A stretch of 64,000 nt of DNA, taken from Malus domestica (taxonomy: Eukaryota > Streptophyta > Magnoliopsida > Rosales > Rosaceae). Position numbers and translations under genes: made by a program. The DNA lies in contig NC_091673.1 of the NCBI RefSeq assembly GCF_042453785.1, positions 5,358,501-5,422,500 of the forward strand, written 5' to 3'. The notes under the pieces are model-generated. The model did no database searches. It had not been told where the DNA came from and worked only from the letters and a program-made list of their open reading frames with translations. Shown here piece by piece: positions 45,953 through 58,092 of the stretch (within the stretch, counting starts at the first letter, position 1; each line of letters starts with the position of its first letter).

Positions 45953-47850
45953 CATGGTATAAAATATCGATGATATCGGAAATATCGGTAGTCCAAAAAT
46001 ATGGAAATTTCGATGGAAATATCGAGATATTATCGATATCAATAAAAATTGAATAAAAACCACGGAAATTGTAAGAAAAACTTGGAAATTTTTATTGAAA
46101 CTTTTGAGAATGTTTATTTAGTCAATTATCTATTAGTTTATCAAAAAAAATTAGAAGGAAATGCATTACCTGATGGATTTAACTGATTTAAGTTGATTAT
46201 ACAGCAAGCTGGCAAACACTGTGAGTGTAGAAAATATATAGTAATTAATGAAAAAAATATTAAACACACCATAGTCATTTATATATAATGATTTACCACA
46301 ATATTTTACACTTTATACATTGCATGGTAAGATACATGAGTGATTCTGTACCACATAAAGTTCTTATAAGGTTCAAAATTTTCATTATCTTCATCATCTC
46401 TATGTGTAGAGTATTCATCAAATGATAAATCCCCAAAATAGTTTTGCATGTAATTGTTAACATGCCACTCATATAAATATAAATATTTTAGCATATTATC
46501 ACTAAAACATAAGTGATATATGGTGGTTATGGTGTTGGATGAGTAAAATGGGAGGGGTTCAAATCCCCCTTTTTTTCTTCTTTTTCTTTTTTTTTTCCTT
46601 CCTTTACATTGATATTTTCGATATTTTAGCGATATTACACCGATATTTTGACAAAATCCCTCCCTTTTTTCCCTTTTTTTCTTCTTTTTCTTTTTTTTTC
46701 CTTCCTTTACATTGATAGTTTCGATATTTTAGCGATATTACACCGATATTTTGACAAAATATTGCTAAAGTGTGTGCGAAATTATCGACATCGATATTTT
46801 CCGACTTTTTTTCTTCTTTTTCTTTTTTTTTTCCTTCCTTTACATTGATATTTTTGATATTTTAGCGATATTACACCGATATTTTGACAAAATCCCTCCC
46901 TTTTTTCCCTTTTTTTCTTCTTTTTCTTTTTTTTTTCCTTCCTTTACATTGATATTTTCGATATTTTAGCGATATTACACCGATATTTTGACAAAATCCC
47001 TCCATTTTTTCCCTTTTTTTCTTCTTTTTCTTTTTTTTTTCCCTTCCTTTACATTGATATTTTCGATATTTTAGCGATATTACACCGATATTTTGACAAA
47101 ATATTGCTGAAGTGTGAGCGAAATTATCGACATCGATATTTTCCGATATTTCTTCTTTTTCTTTTTTTTTCCTTCCTTTACATTGATATTTTCGATATTT
47201 TAGCGATATTACACCGATATTTTGACAAAATATTGCTAAAGTGTGAGCGAAATTATCGACATCGATATTTTCCGACTTTTTTTCTTCTTTTTCTTTTTTT
47301 TTCCTTCCTTTACATTGATATTTTTGATATTTTAGCGATATTACACCTATATTTTGACAAAATCCCTCCCTTTTTTTTCTTCTTTTTCTTTTTTTTTTCC
47401 TTCCTTTACATTGATATTTTCGATATTTTAGCGATATTACACCGATATTTTGACAAAATCCCTCCATTTTTTCCGTTTTTTTGTTCTTTTTCTTTTTTTT
47501 TCCTTCCTTTACATTGATATTTTCGATATTTTAGCGATATTACATCGATATTTTGACAAAATATTGCTGAAGTGTGAGCGAAATTATCGACATCGATATT
47601 TTCCGATATTTCTTCTTTTTCTTTTTTTTTCCTTCCTTTACATTGATATTTTCGATATTTTAGCGATATTACACCGATATTTTGACAAAATATTTCTGAA
47701 GTGTGAGCGAAATTATCGACATCGATATTTTCCGATATTATTGTCGATATTTGTACGATATGTACATGGATATGTTCCAAAATATCCGTGATTCGAAAAA
47801 ATCGAAATATCCTCAATATTTCGTCGATATTATCGATATTTCAAACTATG
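45953..47850. mobile_element. hAT-like element filled with an ATATCG minisatellite
   Basis: The left end CATGGTATAAAATATCGATG mirrors the right end AATATCGATA...TTCAAACTATG, flanked by an 8-bp duplication CTAGCAAC (45945-45952 and 47851-47858), as in hAT elements. From 46600 to 47780 it holds about ten tandem units of TTTCGATATTTTAGCGATAT plus ACACCGATATTTTGAC, separated by pyrimidine-rich CTTCTTTTTC tracts, spaced 95-140 bases. No transposase. Long Ile/Phe-rich or Lys-rich frames across it are repeat artefacts. Confidence 0.7.
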
Positions 47851-48161
47851 CTAGCAACCACACCAAAACAAGTTTAGGCAAAAAATAAAAAAGAAGATAA
47901 AACCGATATCGATCTACTTATGATTCCCTTTTTTTCTTCTTTTTCTTTTTTTTTTCTTCCTTTACATAGATATTTTCGATATTTGTACGATATGTACATG
48001 GATATGTTTCAAAATATCCGTGATTCAAAAAAATCGGAAATATCCTCAATATTTCGTCGATATTATCGGTATTTCAGACTATCCTCCTAGCAACCACACC
48101 AAAACAAGTTTAGGCAAAAAATAAAAAAGAAGATAAAACCGACATCGATCTGCTTATGATT
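47851..48161. repeat. tandem duplication of hAT end plus flank before the CRR28-like gene
   Basis: The 75 bases after the element (47851-47925, CTAGCAACCACACC... to TTATGATT) recur almost unchanged at 48087-48161, with a second, shortened copy of the element's right end (47926-48086) between them. The second copy runs straight into the editing-factor gene, so the duplicated segment includes that gene's immediate upstream DNA. Confidence 0.85.
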
Positions 48162-48193
48162 TGGCGGCGTTGCAAAGATTCGGCAGCGCGGCA

Positions 48194-50032
48194 ATGGTTC
48201 TCGCAACCACACCAACCCCACGTCCTCGTCATCTCCCTCTCCCCAACACCAGCAATGGAGACTCCCGCACCCACCACCACGCCCATCTCCTCCGCCTGCT
48301 GAACGAATGCACGGACATGTCGCAGCTCAAGCAAATCCACGCCCACACATTGCGCACCACATCGCCCACCAACCCCCACACCCTCTTCCTCCACAGCCGA
48401 ATCCTGCATTTCTCCTCCCTCGCTGACATCAACTACGCGTTTCGGGTTTTCGACCAGATTGAAAAACCCAATTCGTTTATGTGGAACACTCTCCTCCGGG
48501 CCTGCGCTCGAAGCTCCGAGCGCGAAGAGCAGGCAATACTGTTTTACTGCAAAATGCTGGAAGAAGGGAATGTTTTTCCCGACGAATATACTTTCCCGTT
48601 TGTTCTCAGAGCTTGTGCGTATTTGTTTGCCTTGTCCGAAGGGAAACAAGCGCATGGAAACGCTGTGAAACTTGGGTTTGATTCGGATGTGTATGTAAGC
48701 AACAGTTTGATTCATCTGTATGCGTCTTGTGGGTGTTTGGAGTTGGCAGAGAAGGTGTTTGAGGAAATGCGCGAAAGAAGAAGCATAGTGTCGTGGAATG
48801 TTATGATTGACTCGTATGTTCGGGTTGGGGAGTTTGAGACTGCGCTGAAGGTGTTTGGTGAAATGCAGAAGGTGTTTGACCCTGATGGGTACACAATGCA
48901 AAGCGTTATAAATGCTTGCGCTGGGTTGGGGGCTTTGTATTTGGGGATGTGGGCTCATGGTTATGTGTTAAGGAAGTGCGACAGTAGCGTAGCTAACGAT
49001 GTTTTGATCAATTCTTCGTTGGTTGATATGTATTGCAAATGCGGGTCCTTGAAACTTGCTCAGCAAGTATTCGATTGGATGCCTAAACGTGATGTAACTT
49101 CATGGAATTATATGATTCTAGGGCTCGCCCTGCACGGGCAAGCTGAGGCAGCTTTGAAGTGTTTTGATCGTTTGGTTGAAACGGAAAGCTTTGCACCCAA
49201 TTCTATCACATTTGTCGGAGTTCTGAGTGCATGTAATCACAGAGGAATGGTTGAAGAAGGCCGTAAGTTTTTTGATATGATGGTAAAGGACTACAGGATC
49301 GAACCAAGGCTAGAACACTACGGATGCCTAGTTGATCTTCTGGCGCGTGCAGGTTTCATTGACGAAGCTTTGAATTTGGTAACAACAATGCCTGTTAAAC
49401 CCGACACTGTAATATGGAGGAGTCTTCTCGATGCTTGTAGCAAGCAACACGAAGCTCGCATTGAGCTAAGCCAAGAAATGGCCAGGCAGATCCTCGAGTC
49501 ATCAGAAGGGGATGCTTCTAGCGGTGTTTATGTGCTCTTGTCAAGAATCTACGCCTCAGCTAGCCGTTGGAATGACGTCGGATCAATTAGGAAACTAATG
49601 GAGGAAGAAGGCATAACAAAAGAGCCGGGGTGTAGTTTGATAGAGATTGATGGTTTAACCCACGAGTTTTTTGCTGGAGACACATCGCATCCTCGCAGTA
49701 GAGAAATTTTTCGGGTCCTTGATACGATCAACGAGAAGCTGGAGGCAGTAGGGTATGCGCCGGAATGTTCCCAAGGAGATTTGATTGATGAAAAACGATG
49801 GCAATCGGTCGGTGTTGGGCTGCACAGCGAGAGAATAGCCATTGCCTTTGGACTGTTGAACTTGAAGCCTGGCGTGCCTATACGTATATTTAAGAATCTG
49901 CGGATATGCAACGACTGCCATAAGGTGACCAAATTAATTTCTGAATTATTTGACGTGGAGATTATCATGAGAGATCGTGCTCGATTCCATCACTTTAGAG
50001 ATGGCGTCTGCTCTTGTATGGATTATTGGTAG
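48194..50032 (+). CDS. CRR28: DYW-type pentatricopeptide RNA-editing factor, CRR28-like
   Basis: Single exon, 612 residues from the ATG at 48194; the frame extends 33 bases upstream without another ATG, back to a stop near 48134. After an N-terminal stretch likely to target organelles (Thr/Pro/Arg-rich MVLATTPTPRPRHLPLPN), PPR repeats of the PLS type run from about residue 35 to 420 (VVSWN-like, DVYVSNSLIHLYASCGCLE, DEYTFPFVLRACA). The E/E+ region and a DYW deaminase domain follow: HSERIAIAFGLL with His544 and catalytic Glu546, CNDCH with Cys572 and Cys575 for zinc, and C-terminus CMDYW. Such proteins bind organelle RNA and convert a specific C to U. The sequence follows Arabidopsis At1g59720 (CRR28, editing of chloroplast ndhB and ndhD transcripts) as I recall it. 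Intact. Its upstream region carries a hAT-like insertion and duplication. Confidence 0.9.
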   Translation: MVLATTPTPRPRHLPLPNTSNGDSRTHHHAHLLRLLNECTDMSQLKQIHAHTLRTTSPTNPHTLFLHSRILHFSSLADINYAFRVFDQIEKPNSFMWNTLLRACARSSEREEQAILFYCKMLEEGNVFPDEYTFPFVLRACAYLFALSEGKQAHGNAVKLGFDSDVYVSNSLIHLYASCGCLELAEKVFEEMRERRSIVSWNVMIDSYVRVGEFETALKVFGEMQKVFDPDGYTMQSVINACAGLGALYLGMWAHGYVLRKCDSSVANDVLINSSLVDMYCKCGSLKLAQQVFDWMPKRDVTSWNYMILGLALHGQAEAALKCFDRLVETESFAPNSITFVGVLSACNHRGMVEEGRKFFDMMVKDYRIEPRLEHYGCLVDLLARAGFIDEALNLVTTMPVKPDTVIWRSLLDACSKQHEARIELSQEMARQILESSEGDASSGVYVLLSRIYASASRWNDVGSIRKLMEEEGITKEPGCSLIEIDGLTHEFFAGDTSHPRSREIFRVLDTINEKLEAVGYAPECSQGDLIDEKRWQSVGVGLHSERIAIAFGLLNLKPGVPIRIFKNLRICNDCHKVTKLISELFDVEIIMRDRARFHHFRDGVCSCMDYW

Positions 50033-51861
50033 CTTTTTGCTCTTGTATTGTATCACCGGTCAGCAATGTATATAGAAAAATGCTATGGAGACTCACTCAA
50101 AAGTGGTACTCTCCTCGATCTTCTGTCACCTTATGTTTTTATTACAATGTTTTGTAAAGTTGGCACGGAAATTAACGTTAATTGTGAGGTGGCAGACAGT
50201 CCTTGAAGAATCAGCATTTCTTCCAATATTTTGAGATTCTCAAATCCAATGTTGTATCATACTACGAGACAAAATACTAATTGGCAAGAATGCATCTCAG
50301 CGTTATACTACAAACCCTAATTGACTTTTGAGTAGATATGTCGAGCTTATATGGTCTTATAGAGCTTATCAAAGGTGAATAACTTACATGATCCTGTCAA
50401 TAATAGTATGTACACAAATATTTCTTAAGACCACTCGAAATTCACACAAAAATTTCTTAAGACCACTCAAAATTCAAAAAATATACATGTGAAGATGGTC
50501 TCAAAATCCTTCAAATGTTAGTACGCGTTCTTTTTGTGTCTACCAAGTGTTTGATATAATGCCTGTTATACATATCTTGATAGGTTGCGTCAGCAACACT
50601 TGACAATTTTTATGGGTGTTGTTATTATTACTCTTCAGGTTGTTTCTTGTTGACATGTGCACAATATGTTTTGATTAACGATAATAAACCTACCAAATGT
50701 TCGACAAAATGTCCTAGTGAATAAAATAAAACATTTTACGCGCTTGGCGCTAACACCAAAACTCCCTAAAGTTCAAATCTGCATAGCAGTGTGTACATGG
50801 ATTATTGGGAGAAGAGATTCTCTCCTATCTCTTCCACCAAGATTACCGAATCAAGTGATTCGAACTTTTTAAATTTTATCAAACGGAACCTTTTAAATTT
50901 CATCTAACAATCCATCTGTTTTGATCTCTTAAAAACTATAATAATTTTTAAAGAAAACTAATGAAAATGACTTGAAAACTTTGAGTTTTAATAATAAAAA
51001 TAAAATAAAGGGTAAAATGAATAGTACCAGAATTGATTTTTTAGCGTAAAAATATGATTTTTCGTTAAAGTGAACAGTACCAGGTACTTTTCGTTAAAGT
51101 TTCCTAATTTTTAACTGTTAAATAAAATTTAAAAGATCCAAATCATTGAATCTGATGTTTCTTAGTAGAAAAGATCATGAGAGAATATCTTCTCGATTAT
51201 TGGTAACTTTTCACTATAGTCAATATATAATTCTTTTGTTTTTATTGTTCACACGTCTACGTACGCTGTGGGACAGGAAAAAAATAAAAATAATTTCTTT
51301 TACGAGTTCAAAATAATTAAAAATAATTTAGGTGGTGGGTTTGGTATTGATTTGGTTTGGGATCCACCGAACCTTCACCTCTGTTTCCCAAATGCCATCG
51401 ATCAAGACGTAGACGTGCGTTTAAACCGGGAAAAGCACATGCTAGAGCAAAGACCCACCAAATCAATAAAAAACATCATTTTCCAAAAATAATTAAAAAA
51501 TAAATAAATCCACAAAATAATTCTACAGCCAAAAGCAATCCGAAAATTATTGCAGGAATAAGTAGCAGCAGCAGCACCAGGAGGAACAACAAAGGCACCA
51601 GTTCATCTGAAATGCTAACACGAAGAACATAACTTTTTCACAGATTCAAGCATGTCCCAAGCACAAAACAATGGACAAGAACACAAGTCCTTCAAACTCT
51701 CTGCATATGAAATCGACTGAAGGCCGGGCTTCGCGTTATCCGGTAATTCGAATCCTTGGTATACCACACAAAGAAGTCTTAAATCTAAATATGTACACAA
51801 CATGATGAGAGTGTATATACGCAGCCGGACCAAAACTTTGATTTTCATTTGGTGTTGCCTC
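50033..51861. other. intergenic DNA
   Basis: Holds the 3' UTRs of the flanking convergent genes. An M3-type inverted repeat spans about 50812-51190 (GATTCTCTCCTATCTCTTCC on the left, GAGAGAATATCTTCTC on the right) with an M1 MITE nested in it. No gene recognised; short frames have no family features. Confidence 0.5.
50951..51104 (-). mobile_element. MITE family M1, copy 3 (nested in M3)
   Basis: Reverse orientation, ending CGTTAAAGTTTCC, with a perfect 9-bp duplication TAATTTTTA (50942-50950 and 51105-51113). It sits within an M3 element. Confidence 0.9.
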
Positions 51862-53458
51862 CTATAACAAACCTTGTTTTGCAAGATCTCTTCCAGCTGA
51901 TACAACAAAACACGAACAAAATTGGAAAGACATAATAAGCCACACGTAATCGAAGGGAAACACCGCAAAAGATAGCAAACCAATCCATTCCAAATCCAGA
52001 ACAATAACTAAGGGCTCGTTTGGGAAGTATTTCATACAAGAAGCATATAACTGGTTCTTTTTACATGAAGCACTTCCAAGTGCTGTTGGAACCCAAAGCA
52101 CTTCCTCTAAAAGCTTTCAGTCATTTAAAAGCACTTCGCAAACGAGCCCCGAGACCATAAAAAAATGACAATAGAATTGAATCACACTCGAAAAGAATTG
52201 CCTTTCAACTTGAATGTTACCAGAACTACAGGCTACTCTAAATACTCAAATCAGAAATGGTTATAAGATTTCAAATCTCCTCATCATAAAGGGCAATGCT
52301 ACTTTTCGTTCTATGAATACAAAATTTCGCTAATCATAAGACTACAAGATGAGATATTCATAGATAAAAGGCAATGCTATCGAGTTTTAACTTGTTAGTT
52401 CACTAACATTTTCAGCTAAACGGCATCGGAAATTGCAGAGTTGATCACAATTAGTACATTGAACATAAACAAAGTAAATTAATAAAAGCCAAGCCCTCAC
52501 CTTTAGAATCTGGCAACACCAGGACGACCTGCATTGTCACATTGTTTGGTGGAAGCTGCAATCGAAGTGGAAAGAGCTGGTGATTCAAAGGGCTTCGAGC
52601 GCAGACGATGATCCCCTCAATCCCGGTCTCCTCCTCGAGCTTACGAGTCAACTCATCAACCCCATTTCCTTTGAAAGTCATAGAGTAGCCCTGCACTGCC
52701 TCATCATCGACATCGCCGTTATCTTCAGCTATATGGTAATATATAGTCCTCCCTTCCGACTTCGGCGGCGACGCCACATATGAATCACTCGACTACAATT
52801 TAAAATCATCAAATTCAATTAGATTAAATCGAACAAAATTCATGGTCGAAATACGAATTTACAAAAACCCAATTCAGAAACAAACCTCTTGTCTTGACAA
52901 ATGGCTGGATCTGACGGAACCGCCTGATGGGGAGCTGGATTCGAAGTCCATAGAATCGGAGTGGGGAAGCGGTGGCGGGCCGGACGGCTTAGCAGCCGGA
53001 GAGTTGATTTGAATCTCCACAACATCGACATCCCACAGAACCCAATCCTGAGTTGCGGTTCTGTGAGGAACATCATGGGTCACCGAGTTCCGCCACGGCG
53101 GGAGTCCTCCATTTGCTCGGAGGAAGTTGCCGTACCGGGTCTTGAGCCGGACCTGCTTGCCATCCCTGACGGGCTCCCACTCGACGGAGGAGTCGAGCCG
53201 CCGAGGCAGAGTCTGGAGCACTTTCCGGCCGGTCATGCCGAGGAGGTAAGGCTGGTTGGAGGCGGTGAGGTACTTACCGAAGCAGCTCTTGAGTCGGATG
53301 ATGTTGTCGGTTTCGGTTACGACCTCGACGGTCCACCGTGCCCTCGTGGACGACCCGTTTCGATCCTGGGTGACGGACTCCTCGTCCTCCTCCGCTAGAA
53401 GGTACTTGTCGTGGTGGCTGCGGAGGCGCACCGCCTTGGCCTTGTGGAAGAAGTCCAT
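51862..53458 (-). CDS. DUF569 (fascin-like, actin cross-linking-like) protein 1
   Basis: Three minus-strand exons: 53458-52886 (191 codons), 52792-52501 and 51896-51862, with GT/AG borders and consistent phase, giving 299 residues. Residues 1-140 form the DUF569 domain, a beta-trefoil related to fascin: FFHKAKAVRLRSHHDKYLLA, RWTVEVV, IRLKSCFGKYLTA, LGMTGRKV, GNFLRANGGLPPWRNSVTH, DWVLWDV. A Ser/Pro-rich linker follows, then a second conserved part (GRTIYYHIAEDNG ... LRLQLPPNNVTMQVVLVLPD). The last exon is short (AGRDLAKQGLL, stop) and is my choice because the phase fits exactly; reading through the second donor instead ends at 52451. Function is unknown; actin cross-linking is suggested by fold only. 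A DUF569 gene also neighbours CRR28 in Arabidopsis (At1g59710, from memory). Confidence 0.82.
52012..52149. mobile_element. MITE in intron 2 of DUF569 gene 1
   Basis: About 138 bp with inverted ends GGGCTCGTTTGGGAAGT and ACTTCGCAAACGAGCCC. It lies between exons 2 and 3. The target duplication is not clear, so its family is left open. Confidence 0.7.
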
Positions 53459-53967
53459 TCCGATTCGGAACTTGTTGGATTTCGTCTGCGGAGAAATGGT
53501 TTCGGATTAAAAAATGTGAACTTGATGGATATTCTCGGTTTCTGGATATCTGAAGACAATGTGGAGCGTACGCATTGAAGTTATGACATTTGTATGGATT
53601 GGTCAAAAAACGACAAGTGCCCAGTCAGCGCCCGTCCCTTACAGCGTAATTGGCAATTTACTACTACGCCCGCGGTTGTGTATACGTGGCACTTACGCGG
53701 CCTAATCTCTTTGTGGGTTCCGTGTGGGAGAGGCTGTTGGGGGTGGGGGGCCGACTTTCTTTTATGGGCCTGGCTCTAGTTCCTTTCTTATCAATTAGAT
53801 TGACGGTTTATTTAAAAATGTTTTTAAAATTATTAAAACAACTTATGACAAGAATAATTTTTAATTAATTTTTTGTAAAAATGCAAGTCAATTATAGAAA
53901 AATACTAGTTATGATGCTTCTTTTAGAAAACACTTCAAAAATGTTATTGGAACTCAAAATTTTTTTT
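53459..53967. promoter_or_regulatory. upstream region of DUF569 gene 1
   Basis: Gene-free stretch that must hold the minus-strand promoter and 5' UTR of DUF569 gene 1. The part to about 53790 is less AT-rich than the rest. No individual site can be named with confidence. Confidence 0.4.
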
Positions 53968-55927
53968 GGGTAAATTACATAGTAGCCCCTCAGGTTTGAG
54001 GTTTATTTGCAATCTTATACAACATCTTTAAAACATTTCACTTTCATACCTCAAGTACTATTTTATTTCAATTTCATACAACTGTTACATTTTTCATCCA
54101 TGGATCTGTTAAATGCTAACGTGGCTGCCACATATATGTCATGTGGCTGCCAAATGTCTGCCACGTGGCAAATAAAATAATTTTTTTTTTTTTAAACCTG
54201 AAATTGGAAGAAAAAAAAAAAAAGGGACCGAACCCCTGCAACCCAGAAGAAGAAGAGAAGAAGAAAGAGGAGGAGGAGGAGGAAGAAGAAGAAGAAGAAA
54301 AAAAAAAAAAAAAAGGGACCGAACCCAGAAGAAGAAGGAAGAAAAAGAAGAAGAGAAGAAGAAAGAGGAGGATGAGGAAGAAGAAGAAAAAAAAGAAGAA
54401 AGGGACCGAACCCAGAAAAGAAGAAGAAAGAGGAGGAAGAGAAGAAGAAAGAGGAGGGGGAGGAGGAAGAAGAAGAGGAAGAAAAAAAAAAAAAGGGACC
54501 GAACCCAGAAGAGAAGAAGAAAGAGGAGGAAGAGAAGAAGAAAGAATAGGAGGAGGAAGAAGAAGAAGAGGAAGAAAAAAAAAAGAAAAAAAAAAGGGAC
54601 CGAACCCAAAAGAGAAGAAGAAAAAGGAGGAAGAGAATAAGAAAAAGGAGGAGGAGGAAGAAGAAAAAAAAGAAAAAAAAAGGACTGAACCAGAAGGAGG
54701 AAGAAGAAGAAGAGATGAAGAAAGAGGAGGAGGAGGAGGAAGAAGAAGAAGAAAAACAAAATGATCGAACCCCTTGTAACCCAGAAGAAGAATGAGGAAG
54801 AAGAAGAAGAGAAGAAGGAGGAGGAGGAAGAAGAAGAAGAAGAACAACAACCCATAAGAAGAAGGAGAAAGAAGAAGAAGAGAATGAGGAGGAGGAAGAA
54901 GAAAAAGAACAACAGAAGAAGAACGAGGAAGAAGAAGAATAGAAGGATGAGGAGGAAGAGGAAGAAGAAGAACAACAACAACCCATAAGAAGAAGAAGGA
55001 AGAAGAAGAAGAGAAGGAGGAGGAAGAAGAAAAAGAAGAACAACAACAACCCAGAAGAAGAAGGAGGAAGAAGAAGAAGAGAATGAGGAGGAGGAAGAAG
55101 AAGAAGAAGAACAACAACCCAGAAGAAGAAGGAGGAGGAAGAAGAAGAAGAGAAGGAGGATGAGAAAGAAGAAGAAGAACAACAGAAGAAAAATGAGGAA
55201 GAAGAAAAAGAAGAACAACAACCCAAAAGAAGAAGAAGAGAATGAGGAGGAGGAAGAAGAAGAACAACAACAACAACAACAACCCAGAAGAAGAAGAGAA
55301 GGAAGAGGATGAGGAAGAAGAAGAAGAACAACAACAACCCAGAAGAAAAAGGAGGAAGAAGAAGAAGAGAAGGAGGAAGATGAGGAAGAAGAAGAAGAAG
55401 AAGAACAACCCATAAGAAGAAGAAGAGAAGGAGGAGGATGAGGAAGAAGAAGAATAACAACAACCCAGAAGAAGAAGGGGGAAGAAGAAGAAGAAGAGAA
55501 GGAGGAGGATGAGGAAGAAGAAGAAGAAGAACAACAACCCAGAAGAAGAGGGAGGAAGAAGAAGAAGAGAAGGAGGAGGAGGAAGAAGAAGAAGAAGAAC
55601 AACAACCCAGAAGAATAAGGAGGAAGAAGAAGAGGAGGAGGAGGAGGAGGAAGAAGAGGAAGAAGAAGAAGAAAAAAAAATGGCAGACATGTTTTTTAAA
55701 AAAAAATTAAAAAATTATTTTATTTGTCACGTGGCAGACATTTGGCAGCCACGTGGCATATATGTGGCAGTCACGTCAGCATTTAACAAATCCATGGATG
55801 GAAAATGTAACGATTGTATGAAATTGAAATAAAATAGTACTTGAGGTATGAAAGTGAAATGTTTTAAAGATGTTGTATAAGATTGCAATAGACCTCAAAC
55901 CTGAGAGGGCTACTATGTAATTTACCC
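53968..55927. mobile_element. Mutator-like element with long TIRs, copy 2
   Basis: Inverted ends of about 200-230 bp (GGGTAAATTACATAGTAGCC ...), same family as 30532. It is flanked by ATTTTTTTT (53959-53967) and ATTTTTCTT (55928-55936), a 9-bp duplication with one mismatch. The core, about 54220-55680, is almost pure GAAGAAGAGGAGGA purine repeat, broken by GGGACCGAACCCAGAAG units on the left and CAACAACCCAGAAG units on the right. The three overlapping Ser/Leu/Phe frames of 423-524 codons on the minus strand are artefacts of this repeat. Confidence 0.92.
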
Positions 55928-58092
55928 ATTTTTCTTCTTAAAGTCCTTTCAATCATTTGAATAGCATCTCCAAATAAGGCCTAATTTAGAATGCATCACA
56001 AAACACATTTCACATAGGTTCACCAAGCACTACAAAGCCTAAAGCCACGTTTAACACATGGACAATGTGGGAAATGGGAGTTCCTATGGGGAAAATATTT
56101 TTTCAAGCATTGATTGTTTAAAAAGTATTTCATATGTTATAATAAAAGTAGAAGAAATTATTTGCATCCCTCCTCATGTTATAATACAATGAAATCCTCG
56201 CTTAGATACTAGACACTTCAAAAAATTTCTCCCTATAAGAGAATATGTTCTTGATATTACCATATTCCCTTATGGATAAATTAAAAAGAATGTTCACTTA
56301 AATAAAAATTTACTAGATTTACATTGTCATGATATCATTCACAAAGAATTGAGTTGACTAAAATCCGTGTAGTAACAAGATCATGTTAGTGGTTAATATA
56401 TTAGTGAAAGATATATTTTTTCTAGTTTAAGGTTGCAGACCCTAACTAGCCCAAAAACATCACATTTATTGTAAACATACCTAAAAATAAGAAATTTATC
56501 ATAGATAAGATCTAGGTAGGGTTTTCCTTTTAATGTATTTTTGTAGATAAGGGTAGGATTGTCCACTTACAATATAAATTATAATAGTGTAATGTCTATT
56601 TCATGACAGATGTACAACTACATCAATCGCTAATATGAAAATGGCACCATGAGGCGATTGAGAGGAGTGAAAACTTGACCAAATGTAAAGAAATGAATCA
56701 TCTCCGGATCCCATCCACCTAATTTTACTTATCAAATAATTCGGATCCTTGAAATTTGATTCAACGGCTAAAAACAAGAGTTCAATCTAAAAGTTATAAT
56801 AACTTTAGCCGTTGGACCAAAGTTAAAGGATCCGAATTGTTTGATGAGTATAATTAGGTAGAAGAGATCCGAAGATGATCAATTTCCAAATGTAAATGTG
56901 TTTTTATAAACTAGTGCAGCTTTTGTGTCCTCCTACGGCCCACCCATTAAGTTGTGGTGCGGACGGGTTGGTGTGTGTTTTTCAGGGAAGATAAATGATA
57001 ACGAGACTCTCTCAAAAGTGCAATTCTTTATGTATTCTCTGTTACTTTATGTTTTTGGCATATTATTTTATATGTCGGCACAAAAGTTGACATTAAAATG
57101 TAAGGTGACAAAGAATGTATAGAAAGTCTTACTATGAAAAAGTCTCCTTACCATTTCTTATTAGGAAATTATATTGCAATTTGCAAACAATTATATGTCT
57201 GAAATCTAATGAATAGTCAAATTAGGGAACTAAATTCCATGGTTAGAATATACAAATTGCAACTAGTGTGTTATGCAGCTATATAAATACTGAGTGTATA
57301 TATGCATCCAATACTGAGAAATAACTTAAGAGTGTAGAACTCGTGACATTTAAGTTTGTCTCGTCTTTTAATAAGTATTTTATAGTTTGGATCCTAGAGA
57401 TTTCTTGTGGAAACAAATCAGTAGGCTCTAGTACCATATTTTTGTATTTGACGAAATAAAATGTAATATTCCTCACTCAATTAGAAGCGTACAGGCTTGT
57501 CCAACCAATGCATATCCTTTTTTTTTTAATTTTATTATTATTAAAGAGAAGAGGAGGATTCGAAAATGTTAAATATTGAAGAAGAATGAGAAGTTTTGAA
57601 CATAGAACGTTCAAGTGAAAATTTAACACCTTATCTACTAAGATATTGAATCATATGCAATATCATGTATAATCACCAAACATTATAACTGTACTAATAA
57701 TATAAAATATTATGTAAAAAACATGAGATGGAACATAGTCTATTGAAAGTCTCCTTACCATTTTTCAAAATTTAATACAACCACTAAGCATTTCGAGGAG
57801 CAATTAATAATTCAGTTTGCAATTAATTAAGAGACGTGATTTTTGCAATTTTATTTATTTTTATTACGCATCTACTAATTTTTTTAATAGTTGTTCGATT
57901 AATAAATTGAAAAATAATTAAGAACCTAAAACAAAAAAATGAGTGTAAAAATGGGCATATAAACCATAATTCCGTTTGGCCCAAGAGAAGTAAGTTAAAT
58001 AAATTGAACAATCAGCTCGGTATGTCATGATCAAACAAAAATGCTTGATTAAAATTTAATGACAATTAACAAGACTAATTAACTAAAATTAA
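55928..58092. other. intergenic DNA
   Basis: No gene recognised. An M3 MITE lies about 56694-56885 (AATCATCTCCGGATCCC ... inverted AGATCCGAAGATGATC). I searched the minus strand here for the missing 3' exons of DUF569 gene 2 (GRTIYYHIA-like) and saw none. Confidence 0.5.
56694..56885. mobile_element. MITE family M3
   Basis: Inverted arms ATCATCTCCGGATCCC and AGATCCGAAGATGAT, with internal pair GGATCCTTGAAATTTGATTC / TTAAAGGATCCG. Non-coding. Confidence 0.75.

Noticed and set aside
46871-47816. Repeated Ile/Phe- and Lys-rich frames of up to 198 codons, looking like a repeat protein
   Set aside because: They follow the ATATCG minisatellite and its poly-pyrimidine spacers; units vary in length without keeping frame.
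48161-48193. TTG-started extension of the CRR28-like frame
   Set aside because: No ATG in frame upstream before a stop. The ATG at 48194 is the first proper start, and the extension lies at the edge of duplicated transposon-flank DNA.
48110-48958. 282-codon minus-strand frame
   Set aside because: Shadow of the CRR28-like gene, which has full PPR and DYW motifs on the plus strand.
54116-55690. Minus-strand frames of 423-524 codons rich in Ser, Leu and Phe
   Set aside because: They read the complement of a GAA/GAG purine repeat inside a Mutator-like element. All three frames are open for the same reason and none has non-repeat sequence.
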